This document shows, one piece after another, positions 11,401 through 21,145 of a DNA stretch of 64,000 bases (position 1 is its first letter; every line of letters begins with the position of its first letter). Origin of the DNA: Cliona cf. orientalis (lineage: Eukaryota; Porifera; Demospongiae; Clionaida; Clionaidae); the NCBI GenBank assembly GCA_963930775.1, contig OZ005694.1:6565054-6629053 (forward strand), read 5' to 3'. A program made the translations under genes and the position numbers. The notes under the pieces are model-generated. The model worked only from the letters and a program-made list of their open reading frames with translations, did not search any database and was not told the DNA's origin.

Positions 11401-13139
11401 AGGCGTTCATGAAGGCAGTCAAACTGATCCATCAATGCTTCGATCCACTTGGGCACATCCAGAGGGAACACTGCATAGAATAAGTTGATAGGCAAGATAC
11501 GTAACACAATAACAATGAGTAGGTATGTATATACCATCACAATGTCATATTAAAATTAATGTTACTACATGAAGGTCACTAAGAATTGTTTCTACTGTAC
11601 AGCGGGAAACTTTGGAGAGGTTTTAAATTTGGAAATTTGGAAAACTCGGTATAGATTACCCAAATTAGTTTGCGCAACTATGGCAATAATCATTTAGAAT
11701 GCCAAATTTAAAATTCACCAATAGCAATGAAGAGCCATTTTGCCAAATTTAATGCTTGCCACAGTAAACCTGGGTCCAGGGAGGAGCTTATAAGTATGTT
11801 CACCTTGTCTTGATCACGTTATACCATTATAGTGGGAAATTTTTTGAGGGGTCCACTTTTTATAGATAATATAGACTAACCACGAAATTGAATCCCTGTA
11901 CTCTATAATGGAATGTATCAGCAAAAAACTAAAATTTAATGGTAAAGATCACCTACATGTATCTATGAAAATCAAACTTCCCCCTGATTTTCCCGCTAGT
12001 ACGAAAATAGCTGTGGCGGTTGAGCAACAGTAGGCACTTTAATTCATGCATATATGTAGCTAATATAATTATGCTCAGACAATTTTGTAATTACATGTAT
12101 GCACATCAAATGTTTACTGTTGTCAGCTAGTGGTGACTTTCAAAAGGTTTTTTTGATCTCCAAAAAGTTTTAATATTATTACGCTCGGAAATTCATGTGA
12201 GATACGTTAATTAGGTTGTAAAGTCCTATAATGGACAGTTTTGCACTTACGCACCTACTGAGGAACAAACTTAATTGTGAAATGATCCCCCAGGAACTAC
12301 ATGAAATTAACTCATTTTTGCCCCCAAGAACAATTAATTTGTACAGTTCAATCCCCTATATAGGATCAATTAATTTATCGCTCTGGAAATTAACAAGTGA
12401 TTGCTTGACCCCTCCGGAACCTGTATAGGGAACCAGAAAGTACCCCCAAAGATTAATTAAAATCACCAAAAGAGGCCTGTCACGAAATAAATGGTCCCCC
12501 GCTACAAGTGGTCCCCCGGACCATCCGTTTCCACAAAAAATGGTCATCAGTGTCAAGGGTGGACTGCTTGTGGCAAGCACAGATGGTCCGGGGGGACAGA
12601 TTATTCTGGCACCAATGAATGATGGATCGTCATTCAGTGCATGATAGGCTCATAAGAACCAAATAGCCCAATAATTATTCCATACCTGTAGAACTTGATT
12701 CACCCTGGTGCTCTTGAGCCTGGTGATTCTGACCACTTCCAGAAGGTATTTCCCAGTTGGTGACACTTCCTGACAGTGGTACCAGGCTCAACGTCGACTT
12801 AACCTTTATACACAGAAACTCCACGAGATCACAGCGTTGTCGACGGTGCAAAACGCTAGCTAGCTTCAAATACGTGGCTTTCTTGCCCTCCCTCTTGCCC
12901 CAGGTATCCAACAGAGCTATTCTGCAGAGCTCTTGGCTGGAGTTCTCGCGATTTATATCTCTCAGTTTCTCCAAGGTGAACTCGAGGTAACGCCCAGCCA
13001 TCTCCCAGTCGTCAAGCTTGACAGCAACCTCATCTCGGACTCGCTCCGGACACTCCTTGTCCAGATCCGTAGGTTTTAAACCGTGTCGGGACAAAATTTC
13101 CTCCAATTGCAAACTAGGACCTACTTCGATTGACGCCAT
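2483..13139 (-). CDS. Death domain-NHR-SOCS box protein, complete copy (829 aa)
   Basis: Seven exons join in phase: 12686-13139, 10665-11470, 9081-9209, 8869-9033, 7740-7914, 4552-5178 and 2483-2616, totalling 2490 nt. The ATG at 13137-13139 has a good context and starts a Death domain (about residues 28-110, with the DTWGKREGKKAT helix). Residues 152-420 are a helical module of unknown function. Residues 421-577 are beta-rich and unassigned. Residues about 610-785 are a Neuralized homology repeat (FGYHSAAG start, LEFTVNG core, DVYAVVDHYG end). Residues 787-829 read as a SOCS box, with LEELCLERL as BC-box and LPLPTRLKDKL as Cul5-box. By family this implies Elongin B/C-Cullin recruitment, with the NHR choosing the target and the Death domain taking an upstream signal; that role is inferred. 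The intron between exons 3 and 4 is only 47 bp. Confidence 0.85.
2731..3776 (+). repeat. GCGC-ended ~400 bp repeat, interrupted by a MITE
   Basis: One end reads ACCCTGCGCACATGTGCAAG and the other GGGGTATGTGCTCTACAGAG then CTCTAGT. The same element without interruption is at 29111-29525 in unit 2. It lies in the intron between the NHR and SOCS exons. No poly(A) tail or coding sequence is visible, so it may be a MITE or a SINE-like repeat. Confidence 0.65.
3014..3620. mobile_element. CCGTA-ended MITE with TA target, family A
   Basis: Inverted tips CCGTATCCTCCTGAAAATAA and its complement are flanked by TA at 3012-3013 and 3621-3622. G-rich and C-rich segments follow each tip. Unit 2 has the empty site near 29360. 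The TA target fits the Tc1/mariner group. Confidence 0.8.
4232..4403. mobile_element. CCGTA-type MITE, family G, uninterrupted copy
   Basis: This ~172 bp copy lies inverted relative to the MITE at 13753-18432 and lacks the RAG1-like transposon that splits the other copy. Tips are slightly decayed (TTAATC/GATTAA next to the CCGTA-like ends). It serves as the empty-site reference: the join reads CCATAGATAAACG on the complementary strand. Confidence 0.7.
5243..5574. mobile_element. CAGGGGCG-ended MITE with 5-bp target duplication
   Basis: Tips CAGGGGCGGAAC and CAAGGGCGGCAC (complement) face each other. TTATC flanks both sides (5238-5242 and 5575-5579). Unit 2 shows the intact site near 30998. 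It sits in the intron before the NHR exon. No coding sequence. Confidence 0.7.
5769..6594. mobile_element. CAGTGGAACCCC-type (pogo-like) MITE, old copy
   Basis: The right tip GGGGTTCCACTG is intact, but the left tip has eroded to CCCCTCTAAAACGGAC. The same insertion is present in unit 2 (31200-31687), so it predates the duplication. A MULE-type MITE is nested at 6201-6559. Confidence 0.65.
6201..6559. mobile_element. MULE-type MITE with 9-bp target duplication
   Basis: Long inverted arms start TAGTCTCGCGCAGCCAGACT. The 9-bp CTGTTGAGG repeats at 6192-6200 and 6560-6568. A 9-bp duplication is typical of Mutator-like elements. Both arms continue inward almost to the centre, so the whole unit folds. 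Absent from unit 2. Confidence 0.8.
6870..7014 (-). repeat. GCGC-ended repeat, partial copy
   Basis: Only the end carrying CCCCTTGCGCATGGGGTAAT, preceded by the characteristic GACAGACAGACA stretch, is present here. It lies in the intron between the exon at 7740 and the NHR exon. Confidence 0.5.
7337..7669. mobile_element. CAGGGGCGTAGC-ended MITE with 5-bp target duplication
   Basis: Tips CAGGGGCGTAGC and CAAGGGCGTAGC (complement) are flanked by CTCCT at 7332-7336 and 7670-7674. Unit 2 has the empty site near 32467. It ends 70 bp from the exon at 7740-7914. Confidence 0.75.
9726..10536. mobile_element. CAGGGTTTCATC-type element, unit 1 copy with poly-C tract
   Basis: Tips CAGAGTTTCTTC and GGATGAAACCCTG are inverted, and the right end is preceded by a run of about 28 C. 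The same insertion is in unit 2 (34340-35095) and unit 3 (49708-50016), so it predates all three. It occupies the intron between the exons at 9081-9209 and 10665-11470. Confidence 0.6.
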
Positions 13140-13237
13140 GGTATTATGCTTCGTTCGCCACACCCCAAAATCCAAAATCTGATACATACAATCTTGATGA
13201 CCATTTCCTAAATGCACTACTGGGATCGAGTTGCATT

Positions 13238-13590
13238 ATTACCCCGCGCGCATGCGCAAGGGGTAAAGTAATCGTCGTCATCGTTGTCGTTAGCACTCGC
13301 CATATCTCGAGATGTAGGCGTATAAGCGACTCGTATACGTAAGCACAACGAATCAATCGAATTCGGCGAAAAAATAGCTTCAGTGTACGTTAAATCGAGG
13401 GATACGGTCCACGAGCGTCACAAATAGTGCCTATTTGTTGGCCACCGTAGCCACGCCTATCGACAGTGCCCATCGATGCATGTGCTTTCTGCGCACGCGC
13501 ACAACTAACAAGCGCATGACTGGTAAAGATCGTCGATGTTCGAAATAATGCTCGTGACGTCTATAGTGACTGAAATCTGAAGCCCATGGA
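13238..13590 (+). repeat. GCGC-ended repeat just upstream of the unit 1 gene
   Basis: The end ATTACCCCGCGCGCATGCGC begins about 100 bp upstream of the unit 1 start codon, exactly where similarity to the unit 2 upstream region stops. The distal end of the repeat is missing. If the promoter is short, this repeat now borders it. Confidence 0.55.
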
Positions 13591-13845
13591 ACCAGTCAGC
13601 CTCAGAGGCATACAATTAATCGGTGCTAACATCCCTTAGTTTATATCAATTAGGGATGTCAGGGCAAAAAATTCACTTCATCATTAGCATTATTACTCTG
13701 CACCAGTGTGTAGAGTAGGTATAGCTGATCACTCTGATATGTATATGACGTACCGTACTTAATCTAATACTACGCATGGAAATAAAATAATTTCAATTTT
13801 GAAAAACGCGCGTTTTTCGGGTAAAGGTCGTCAATCGCTCCATAT

Positions 13846-16800
13846 CACGGGTGTTTCATCCGCGTACGTTAATGGAAATTTAGTTTAGACCGGAAGTCCT
13901 GTGTAAACTTTTCCTTGCACATGGCAACACCCCCTAGCAACCAGAAGCCATGTCAAAAATGCACTGTCATGCTTCCTGGAGCAAAGCCACGTGATAGGCT
14001 ATGGGATAGCCAAAAAGCGCTTGCCTTGCACTTTCTTATAGTGCAAGTTCTGTGAAAAAAGAACGCACCAAACTTGAGTTATGAGTGTTCCTTCTAGAAA
14101 TCGAAGGGAAGGAGTGTGTTATGGTTTTTTCCTTAGAACTGGAGATCTAGAGTTTTTCTGGACTTTTGGATTTTACCATGACTATTGTTGACAGTAAGTC
14201 TAAGTGTAGCAGTTGTTGGAGTGCTGCTCCTCCTTTTTCTTGATGAGAGAGACAAGCGGTAAGTGTACACAATAAAATACGGGTAAATACGTAGTCAAGG
14301 GGAGATAGTAAGTATAAAAAGGGTCCTAAAGTTGTCTATTCTTCAGGTTCTGCTGTTGATAACTTTCTTCTCTTAATAGGAGGCCTAGCAGTGGTGTTTT
14401 GTGGTGCTATATGTAACAGGTGAGCGGACAGCATACACTTCAGCCTCTTCACTCTGTCAGGAATAGAATTGTATTTCACCCTCAGATTATTAAAAAAGCT
14501 GTGAATACTTTCAGCCCCCTGTTCACCCATTAGGCCAAAGCCTGCCTTCCACTTGTGGATCCACTCCACCATGTGCTCTTCTAGCATGTGAAGTTTTGGT
14601 GTTACACTTGCATGGGGGAATGTTGTGCGATAGTAGGCCATGAAATTCTTAATGTTGTCGGCTGTGAAACAAAATTATGATGGTGTATGTGTGTGGTTGA
14701 CAGTAAAAGACCTTACATAGTTGATCTCGTTCACTCTGAGTCACATGATTCTTTTGGTAGATGTTATGGCATTTGCTGAACAAAGTGAAGGCCTCCCTAA
14801 ATCTATCAGCTATTGCTTGTGCTTCTGGTATCAGAGAGGGACAGTGCTGGCTGGCAAGTGAAGATACAGAGTTGCAAACTGTGTCAATGTTCTTTAACTA
14901 AAATAAGGTGGTACACATGCATGTAAGACAGGAAACTTTTATGAATGAGCATGAACACCTTCAGGCATGAGTGTACGTGGTTCCCAACAAAAGTTCCACT
15001 ATAGTAGGCCTGACGCTGCACATTGAATGAGGCTAGGGCTTGATCTATAGCTCGAACAAACGGCCCATCACTACGCGTGAAAGTCTTCTTAATAGTTTTG
15101 TCAAGTCCTTGTACCTCCTTCTCCTGGATGCACATAGTACTCACCAGTACATCATTGCGCACATATAATATTATAATACCATCTCTTCTATTTTCTTCTT
15201 CCTTGTAGTTACCATCTCTGTGACCTGCTGTATATGGGATTCAGTGCCTGGACTGGAAGAGAGAGTTACAACTGCCAGTGTCAAGAGCTGCTCCAAGCCT
15301 TCCACTTGTGCTCGAGTCCTATCAATGTTATCACGTAAGACTGCTTGGCGCTGAAACTCTGCTGAAAACCGTGTGTATGTGTAACCAACATCACAACTTT
15401 GTAGCTGTAAAACATGCTTCACGTCCAGCTCATGACAGGCATCTTCGAGCAGAGTGAAAAGGCGAAAGAAGATGCCGAGACTGATATGCAGTCCTGGAGG
15501 ACAAACCTAACAGAAAAAGCAAGAAATGGTAGGTATTGATGGCTCTTTCTTTTATCTTACCTGGGTCAAAGGCACGGGAAAGAAGAGTTTCCTTATCACA
15601 TTGTTAAAATTTTTGGCATTCTTTATATTGTTGCCACCCTTTTGAAAACGCTCCAGGTCTGACTTGAGGGAGTTGTCAGTCCGTGGTACTACAGCTCCAC
15701 GGATACGTGGGGGAGACTGAAGAGCGCTAGACTCTATGTGGCACCACAAGCAACAGTGACGGCCTAGGTGTATTTCGATTATGTCGAGGTATGTAATAGG
15801 GAGCGTAATAGACTATTCTTACCACTAGCTCCTGACAATCCCATTGACTTCGTTTCAAATTCATAGTCTCCACTCATGAAAACTCTTATTTTCTTTCCTC
15901 TATATAATTTAACTAATTAAAGTTATGGTAATTTTACTTTTTTCCTTACTTCCAGGTGTGTTCCTCCAGCTTGCCTATTTCTTCGCCAAAGCGGTCGGCT
16001 ACAACCTTGAGGTTAGTCACACTATCTGAAGCTTCAAAGAGGCTAAAAACACAAGTGTTGCTAGGGGAGTTGGGATGGTGTGTATTCACGATCTGGAATG
16101 ACATTTTGAAAGACTTGCCACCCTTATCGCCCCCTAGCTTGAGCCAGATTTCATCTGGAGGGATAATGTCACCATGCCAGTGAAGACAATCATGCCTGGT
16201 GGGAATACCAATAGTTAAGCAGTATAATATGTAGTTAAATAGGTATTACTCGTCATTTTGGTCAAGCATTGACTCAATTTTGTCCCACAGTGATGTGACG
16301 TACGCATAGGGTGCTAAGCGCACTTCCTCACCGCCCTCCTTCAATGAGAAAGTGAAGGGGACATTCTCTGCCTCATATCCATCACCAACAATCTGTAATG
16401 CCTCTTTACGCATTTGCTGCTCGCTGGCGATGGATACTCCCCATGTTTTGAACCACCTATACATTATGCACATTGATGAATTGGCGTAGCATGGCTTATA
16501 TTCATTATTACCTCCTAATTACTCTTAGTTTTGCCCAAGGAATGTTGAGGTCCGCCTTCATTCCCAAGCTTTGCTTGGTACTCACTTCCACCTTGAATCC
16601 ACCCTTTTGAAGCTCCACCAAAAGTAGCTCACGTTCTTCTGTTGTTGTGACTTTTACTTCATCTTGTAGTTGGGTAGAAGTTGCACCTTTGCTGGCAAAG
16701 TTACGGTGTCCACTAAGCTCAGTTGTGCGTGCCCTAACTGTCTTATTAGTCGCCTTATTTGATGATAACCGTGGCTTTGTCACCTTCATGAATGTCAGTG

Positions 16801-18351
16801 GCTATCAATTTACACAATTTTCATTTTGTATCATAGGATTGTATTAATTTTTACCTGTCCTCCTGTCTTGACCGAAAGAATGCCGCTATGGGTGGGATCT
16901 GAAGCCAACTTACGGCGTACAAGACTGGTAGTCAGCTTCAACTCCTGCTCAGTCAAAGGTGAATCAGGAGACTTGGACAAGATGTCATCAACTAGTAGCT
17001 CTCTCTGTTGAAGGATAACTCCCTCCCTACATCCACTGCTAAGATGGTTCTGGTAGGTGGCTACATTAATTTTAATTTAGTACCACTATTATTTATTACT
17101 TTAGCATCACATTACTTATGTACCTAGTGCTATGATAGAATCACATGTTGTGCAGGTAACTTGACGAGCTCCCAGGACTTTCAATAGGGCTGTAGATGGC
17201 TGAACCATTGTGGCATAATCTTGGATGTGAAATCCCTTACAGCATGGACACTGACATTGCTTGGCATCTTCCAAAGCCCTACAAAGACAGCTCATGCACA
17301 CCAGTCTATTACATGTCGTGAGATGAATTGGCCGATCAACAACATGTGAACACAGATCACACTGGAATTCATCATCTTCAGCTGCTGGAGAGTGTGTGAT
17401 TTGTCTGGAGATGCTGTTGGAAAAGAAACTGGGTGGTGCCACGGAATGCAGGTATGTGATCGCAGATTTCACACTTATAGCTTGTGGACGTCCAACTTTG
17501 CACTTTGTAGGTCGTCCACCAGAAGCTATTGTCTGGAAGTGTTCACAAACTCCACAACCACCTTCACTCACATGGGAATGCCAGTTGAATGGACTAACAC
17601 TTGGTTTGTAGGACTTTCCTGTGTCCCTACCATTTCGTGCACGCATCAGGACATTGTAGCATCCATGGCAAAGTTGGTGTGGGTGAACCGCTGGCTCATC
17701 AGTAGCAGTTGTCAAATCAAAGGTATGAATCAGATCTTTACTGAATTTTGCACACTCATACTTCACACGAAACCTTGCTAATTTTCTTGCACAGACTCTA
17801 CAATGCTTTTCCAGCTCTTTCAAATGGAATTCATCCATTGCTAATGTATTCATGGATCATATCAATTTTTGTATTGTGTACAAGTGTATGTAAGGAAAAA
17901 AAATCAATATAAAAACAGGTCCAGGACAGCCAGCAGAAAAGGAGGAGCAGGATTCTAATGCTTTGGAATTGTTGTTCTATTGTAATGTGTGTACTTAACA
18001 GCTAACCTGGTTTCTGGAAAACTCCACAGCCTCTGGAATGTTGATTGCAACAGAGCGGTTTTTCAGCTGCGCGGCTTCGTCCCACAAGTACTATGATTAT
18101 TAGTGCATGTGCAGTGTAGTATAACCGCAGCAGCAGCTGCGCAGTGTGTTTCTATGGATACTTTCATGTGATAGGAGTGTGCTGGAAGCCACTTGATTAG
18201 TGAGTAGTGATTGGTTGGATCTCTGGACAAGGCGCTAAAATTCAAATGTAATGGCGTCTCTCTTGTGTGGTTGCCAACGCGGTTGCTATGTTAAACGCGT
18301 ATATACGGTACGATCTAATTATCGACTAAATTTCCATGAAAAACACCCGTG
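13846..18351 (-). mobile_element. RAG1-like DNA transposon, apparently complete
   Basis: The 4506 bp element begins CACGGGTGTTTCAT and ends with its inverse ACACCCGTG. A second matched block, ATGGAAATTTAGT, lies slightly inside each tip. ATAT flanks both sides (13842-13845 and 18352-18355). Against the empty site near 4310, the duplication is 4 bp. The CAC start recalls RAG signal heptamers and Transib ends, although those systems make 5-bp duplications. The single gene inside is intact, so the copy may be young. Confidence 0.85.
14336..17853 (-). CDS. RAG1-like transposase with RAG1 N-terminal zinc region (980 aa)
   Basis: Eleven exons close in phase (2943 nt): 17124-17853, 16855-17060, 16512-16801, 16250-16456, 15950-16195, 15823-15884, 15561-15763, 15180-15506, 14959-15123, 14717-14897 and 14336-14661. 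Residues 18-85 match the RAG1 N-terminal motif CRVC...HPHQLCHGCYNVL. A CxxC and RING-like cluster follows near residues 170-215, then a finger with YQNHLSSGC. The later part matches the RAG1 core in order: GGDKGG (D501), SGDYEF (D566), a CLWC zinc pair (585/588), KLHMLEEH (H897/H902) and GEQGAES (E919/E923). I infer D501, D566 and E923 as the DDE triad. Family: transposases described from molluscs as N-RAG-TP are the closest I know. Odd point: the RING C-x-H is C-N-R here. Expected activity is cutting and pasting its own element. Confidence 0.88.
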
Positions 18352-18432
18352 ATATATAAACGTTATGAGAATTTGTAAAATGCTAATTTATTGCGTTAAA
18401 TTGGATCATGCGTTGTATTCGATTAACTACGG

Positions 18433-19076
18433 TATATTAATTCCATATTTATGTCTCAATCCTGGGTTAATTCATGTCAACATTTTCCGGAGTAAGCAAT
18501 ACAAAAAATGGCATAATTGGTCTATTACAAGTAATGGTAGTTCTGAAAGTCCACATTGCACAAAGTCAGAAAAACTTGTCTTTGAAGAGAAAAACTATGT
18601 AAACCATCATGTTCAGCACCCAAACTTACCCTATAAGTGGTCTGGGTGCCTCACCCTTGGATCTACAGCATGCACAAACTTACACATCATTTGTGCCATG
18701 TCACTGATATAATATGAGGAGAAAAATTTTTGCGAATCCAGCCTGGCAATGTTTGACATCACTACATCAATAAATAATGTCACTAGCACTTTACTAGATA
18801 AAAACGCTATACTAAAGCTTCAAAAACGCTAGCTAGTTCATTAGTAGCTGCTCACCTGAACGTTTTCATCGCTTTTGAGTGGTGAAGAGAGGAGAGCATG
18901 GGCGATTCTTAATAATGCACACCCAATAACGGGCGAAATGGTGGGTGTGGTCAAGAAAAGTGGGCGTGGCTTCCAAATTTTCGCGCTCGCTTAGCGCGCA
19001 GATCATTAAGCACCCCCCTTTAGATACACCACTGTAGTATGTAAGATAGCTATACCATTATTACAACAGAATATTA
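18433..19076. other. Non-coding stretch
   Basis: I see no gene. Around 18950-19035 are GGGCGTGG motifs and the tail TAGATACACCACTG, which look like an eroded end of a hAT-type MITE. Confidence 0.4.
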
Positions 19077-19314
19077 GGCCACTCCAAATTAATTCATTGT
19101 TTCTCATCCCCCCTGAGCCAAAAAACTGATGCGGGCGGGCGGCTGGAAATGGTCGTTTAATCACAAGTTTGATGGGAAATGGTCGTCAAAACCATAAGTT
19201 CAGCAGTCCAAAAAATCGAGGCGGTATACTTTTGTATTGTGCTGGTGCTGATGGAAATACATGCGGGCGGAAATCAAGGGGGGATGAGAAACAACCAATT
19301 GATTTGGAGTGGCC
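19077..19314. mobile_element. Harbinger-like MITE with TTA target
   Basis: Inverted tips GGCCACTCCAAATTAATTC and complement are about 36 bp long and end in CATCCCCCC. TTA flanks both sides (19074-19076 and 19315-19317). The 3-bp TTA target and GGCC start fit PIF/Harbinger MITEs. Confidence 0.7.
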
Positions 19315-19405
19315 TTATGTGACCGTCCACAAGAAAAACATGCATAAATGCGCTGGATATCAATCTGAGATACAGGCCAAAATGGTCGTACATTAGAATA
19401 CTTAA

Positions 19406-20419
19406 GGTACCATTAAATTGCGTGGGCGTGAGGTGGGGGATGTGACACCTAAACCACATCAAAGTCATTAGTGAGGTGCATGTTGTGTAACCACGCCCTT
19501 TTAATTGCACAGGTCTCAGGGGTGTGGCTGCTAGAGCCGGAAGTGTTCATTTAATATCCTCCATGGACCGGAAGCCGAGCCGGAAGGGAGGGGCCAGGCC
19601 ACGCCCAAAACAGCCCCACCCTGTTCCCCAAGGACCACCATTCTCAATCAAGTGCCTACTAACCACCGGATGTCCACCGGAAACCCACAATCAATCCCAA
19701 TTAAAACACACAGCTTCCTCAAGGCCAAAACACACACAAACACTTGGAGGCCGTTCTGCCACACCGCCCACGCAAGAGCTCACCTCATTTCCTGTGTGGG
19801 CGGAGTAACAACACGTCATCGCAACCACATCCGCTTCAAACCATCGTCAGCTTCCGTCCAGCCGTACAGGCCCCTCGATCGCACCGCCGTACAGTGCCTC
19901 ATTAACAGACATGGCCTCACCTTTGACCTCCTGCCACGCCCCCAAAGCCTCCTCGCGGGGTTCAAAGGTCACCACCGCTTCCGGGACACGCCCACCTATC
20001 GCCGAGGCCAAGTCCCAGGCGCCGATGTCCAAGCACTGGCCCGTGAAGCCACGCCCAATCGGAAGCAATAAAACCTGCATTAACGCACACGCACACACTC
20101 CACACAATGCCAGGAACACGCCCACATGCTTAATTAGGCCTAATAAGCTTTTTTTTTTTTTTTTTTTTTTTTTTTGTCGTTGCGGTTAATAGTTAAGAAA
20201 GAATGCTTTGATCTTGCTTTGATGTGGGCAATTACCGGCCTTTTCTTCAGGGGCCATTTCCGGTCGCTAATTACACGCGCATAATCATCCCTGGCCGATT
20301 CTGGACACGCCCACCTTCGACCAAAAGCACTCGTATGGCCTCTTCGGCCACGCCCCTTCACGATTCGCTAATTGAATTAGCCATTCCTGACGCTCACGCC
20401 CACGCAATTAAATGGTACC
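19406..20419. mobile_element. TTAA-flanked DNA transposon, complete non-autonomous copy
   Basis: Tips GGTACCATTAAATTGCGTGG and complement are about 30 bp. TTAA flanks at 19402-19405 and 20420-20423. This target is used by piggyBac and Kolobok elements. The body is GC-richer than its surroundings and full of CACGCCC motifs. Reading frames of 92-139 residues inside it look compositional, not conserved. A T-run lies at about 20151-20175. The window opens with the right end of a sibling copy. Confidence 0.8.
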
Positions 20420-20447
20420 TTAAAATTAGAGGAAATTCCATGGGTTA

Positions 20448-21145
20448 CCATATAGCTACATTCTAATTACAGCGCCAAAAAAATTTAATTTAGGACACGG
20501 TTTGGCGCTTAAATTAGAATGGGCTAGTACAGTTAATGAAGATACACCCCTGTTGAGGAACACTTTTCCAGTTCCCCTGGAGACATATAATCGGGTAAAT
20601 TTCCCCCCGAAAATGTAATCAAAATAGCGGTAGTGACCCCCAAGATATTGTTAAAATGTACCATTTTACCCCCAGACATCATCAAAATAGCCTCAACACC
20701 CCCCCCCCCAAGACATCATCAAGCCCAGCTACCCCATCAAGATGTAATTATCGTTCCTTTATTAACTGGAATAGCCCAATGCAAAAATTACACTTACGTG
20801 TCTAAATTAGGGTGGTGCTTACTAATTAGAATGAAATTCTGGAGTTAACTTTTTTGTATGCTATCTGTCTAGGATCATGCCTGGCGATTTTGAGGTGAGC
20901 TTTGGTCGCCGGATCTCCCAGCTACCGGAAAATAGTGATGCAGCATCTTCTTGGGGCCTGCAGGTTGTGGATTTATATCAGCCATTGCCAACATGCCATG
21001 CACCAAGCCACATACATTCGTTCTAATTTAAGCGCCGCTTAAATTAATTTAACGCTGCAGCTGGCGCTATATTTTGAGTGATATAATTGTTGTTAACCTC
21101 CAAGTGGCGCTTAATAGGGTGGCGCTGTAATTAGAATGTATACGG
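20448..21145. mobile_element. CCGTA-ended MITE, family F
   Basis: Tips CCATATAGCTACATTC (left) and GAATGTATACGG (right) are inverted, followed inward by the shared ATTCTAATTACAGCGCC arm. TA lies on each side. Two further TTAAGCGCC/GGCGCTTAA pairs are inside, so it may be a compound of related copies. Confidence 0.6.

Larger units (their letters stand above)
308..13237. repeat. Segmental duplication unit 1
   Basis: The block aligns in order with units 2 (27907-38230), 3 (40720-50660) and 4 (61560 onward): 3' flank, SOCS exon, NHR exon, beta exons, helical exon and, in units 1 and 2, the Death-domain exon with about 110 bp of upstream sequence. Introns align too, so copies arose by DNA duplication, not retroposition. 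Many transposons are present in one unit and absent from another, which gives empty sites. Confidence 0.85.
13753..18432. mobile_element. CCGTA-ended MITE (family G) split by the RAG1-like transposon
   Basis: The outer tips are CCGTACTTAATCTAATAC at the left and its near-complement ending ATTAACTACGG at the right. TA lies on each side (13751-13752 and 18433-18434). Removing 13846-18351 and one ATAT leaves about 170 bp that align along their length with 4232-4403. Confidence 0.75.

Noticed and set aside
14336-14641. Treating the 101-residue frame as a separate gene
   Set aside because: It is the last exon of the 11-exon RAG1-like transposase; the splice at 14661/14717 keeps phase and the motif order fits.
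13846-18351. RAG2-like partner gene in the RAG1-like element
   Set aside because: No second gene or kelch-like repeats were found on either strand; the non-coding parts at both ends are too short and lack coding signal.
19652-20189. Reading frames of 92-139 residues inside the TTAA element
   Set aside because: Several overlapping frames on both strands are open because of base composition, and none resembles a transposase.
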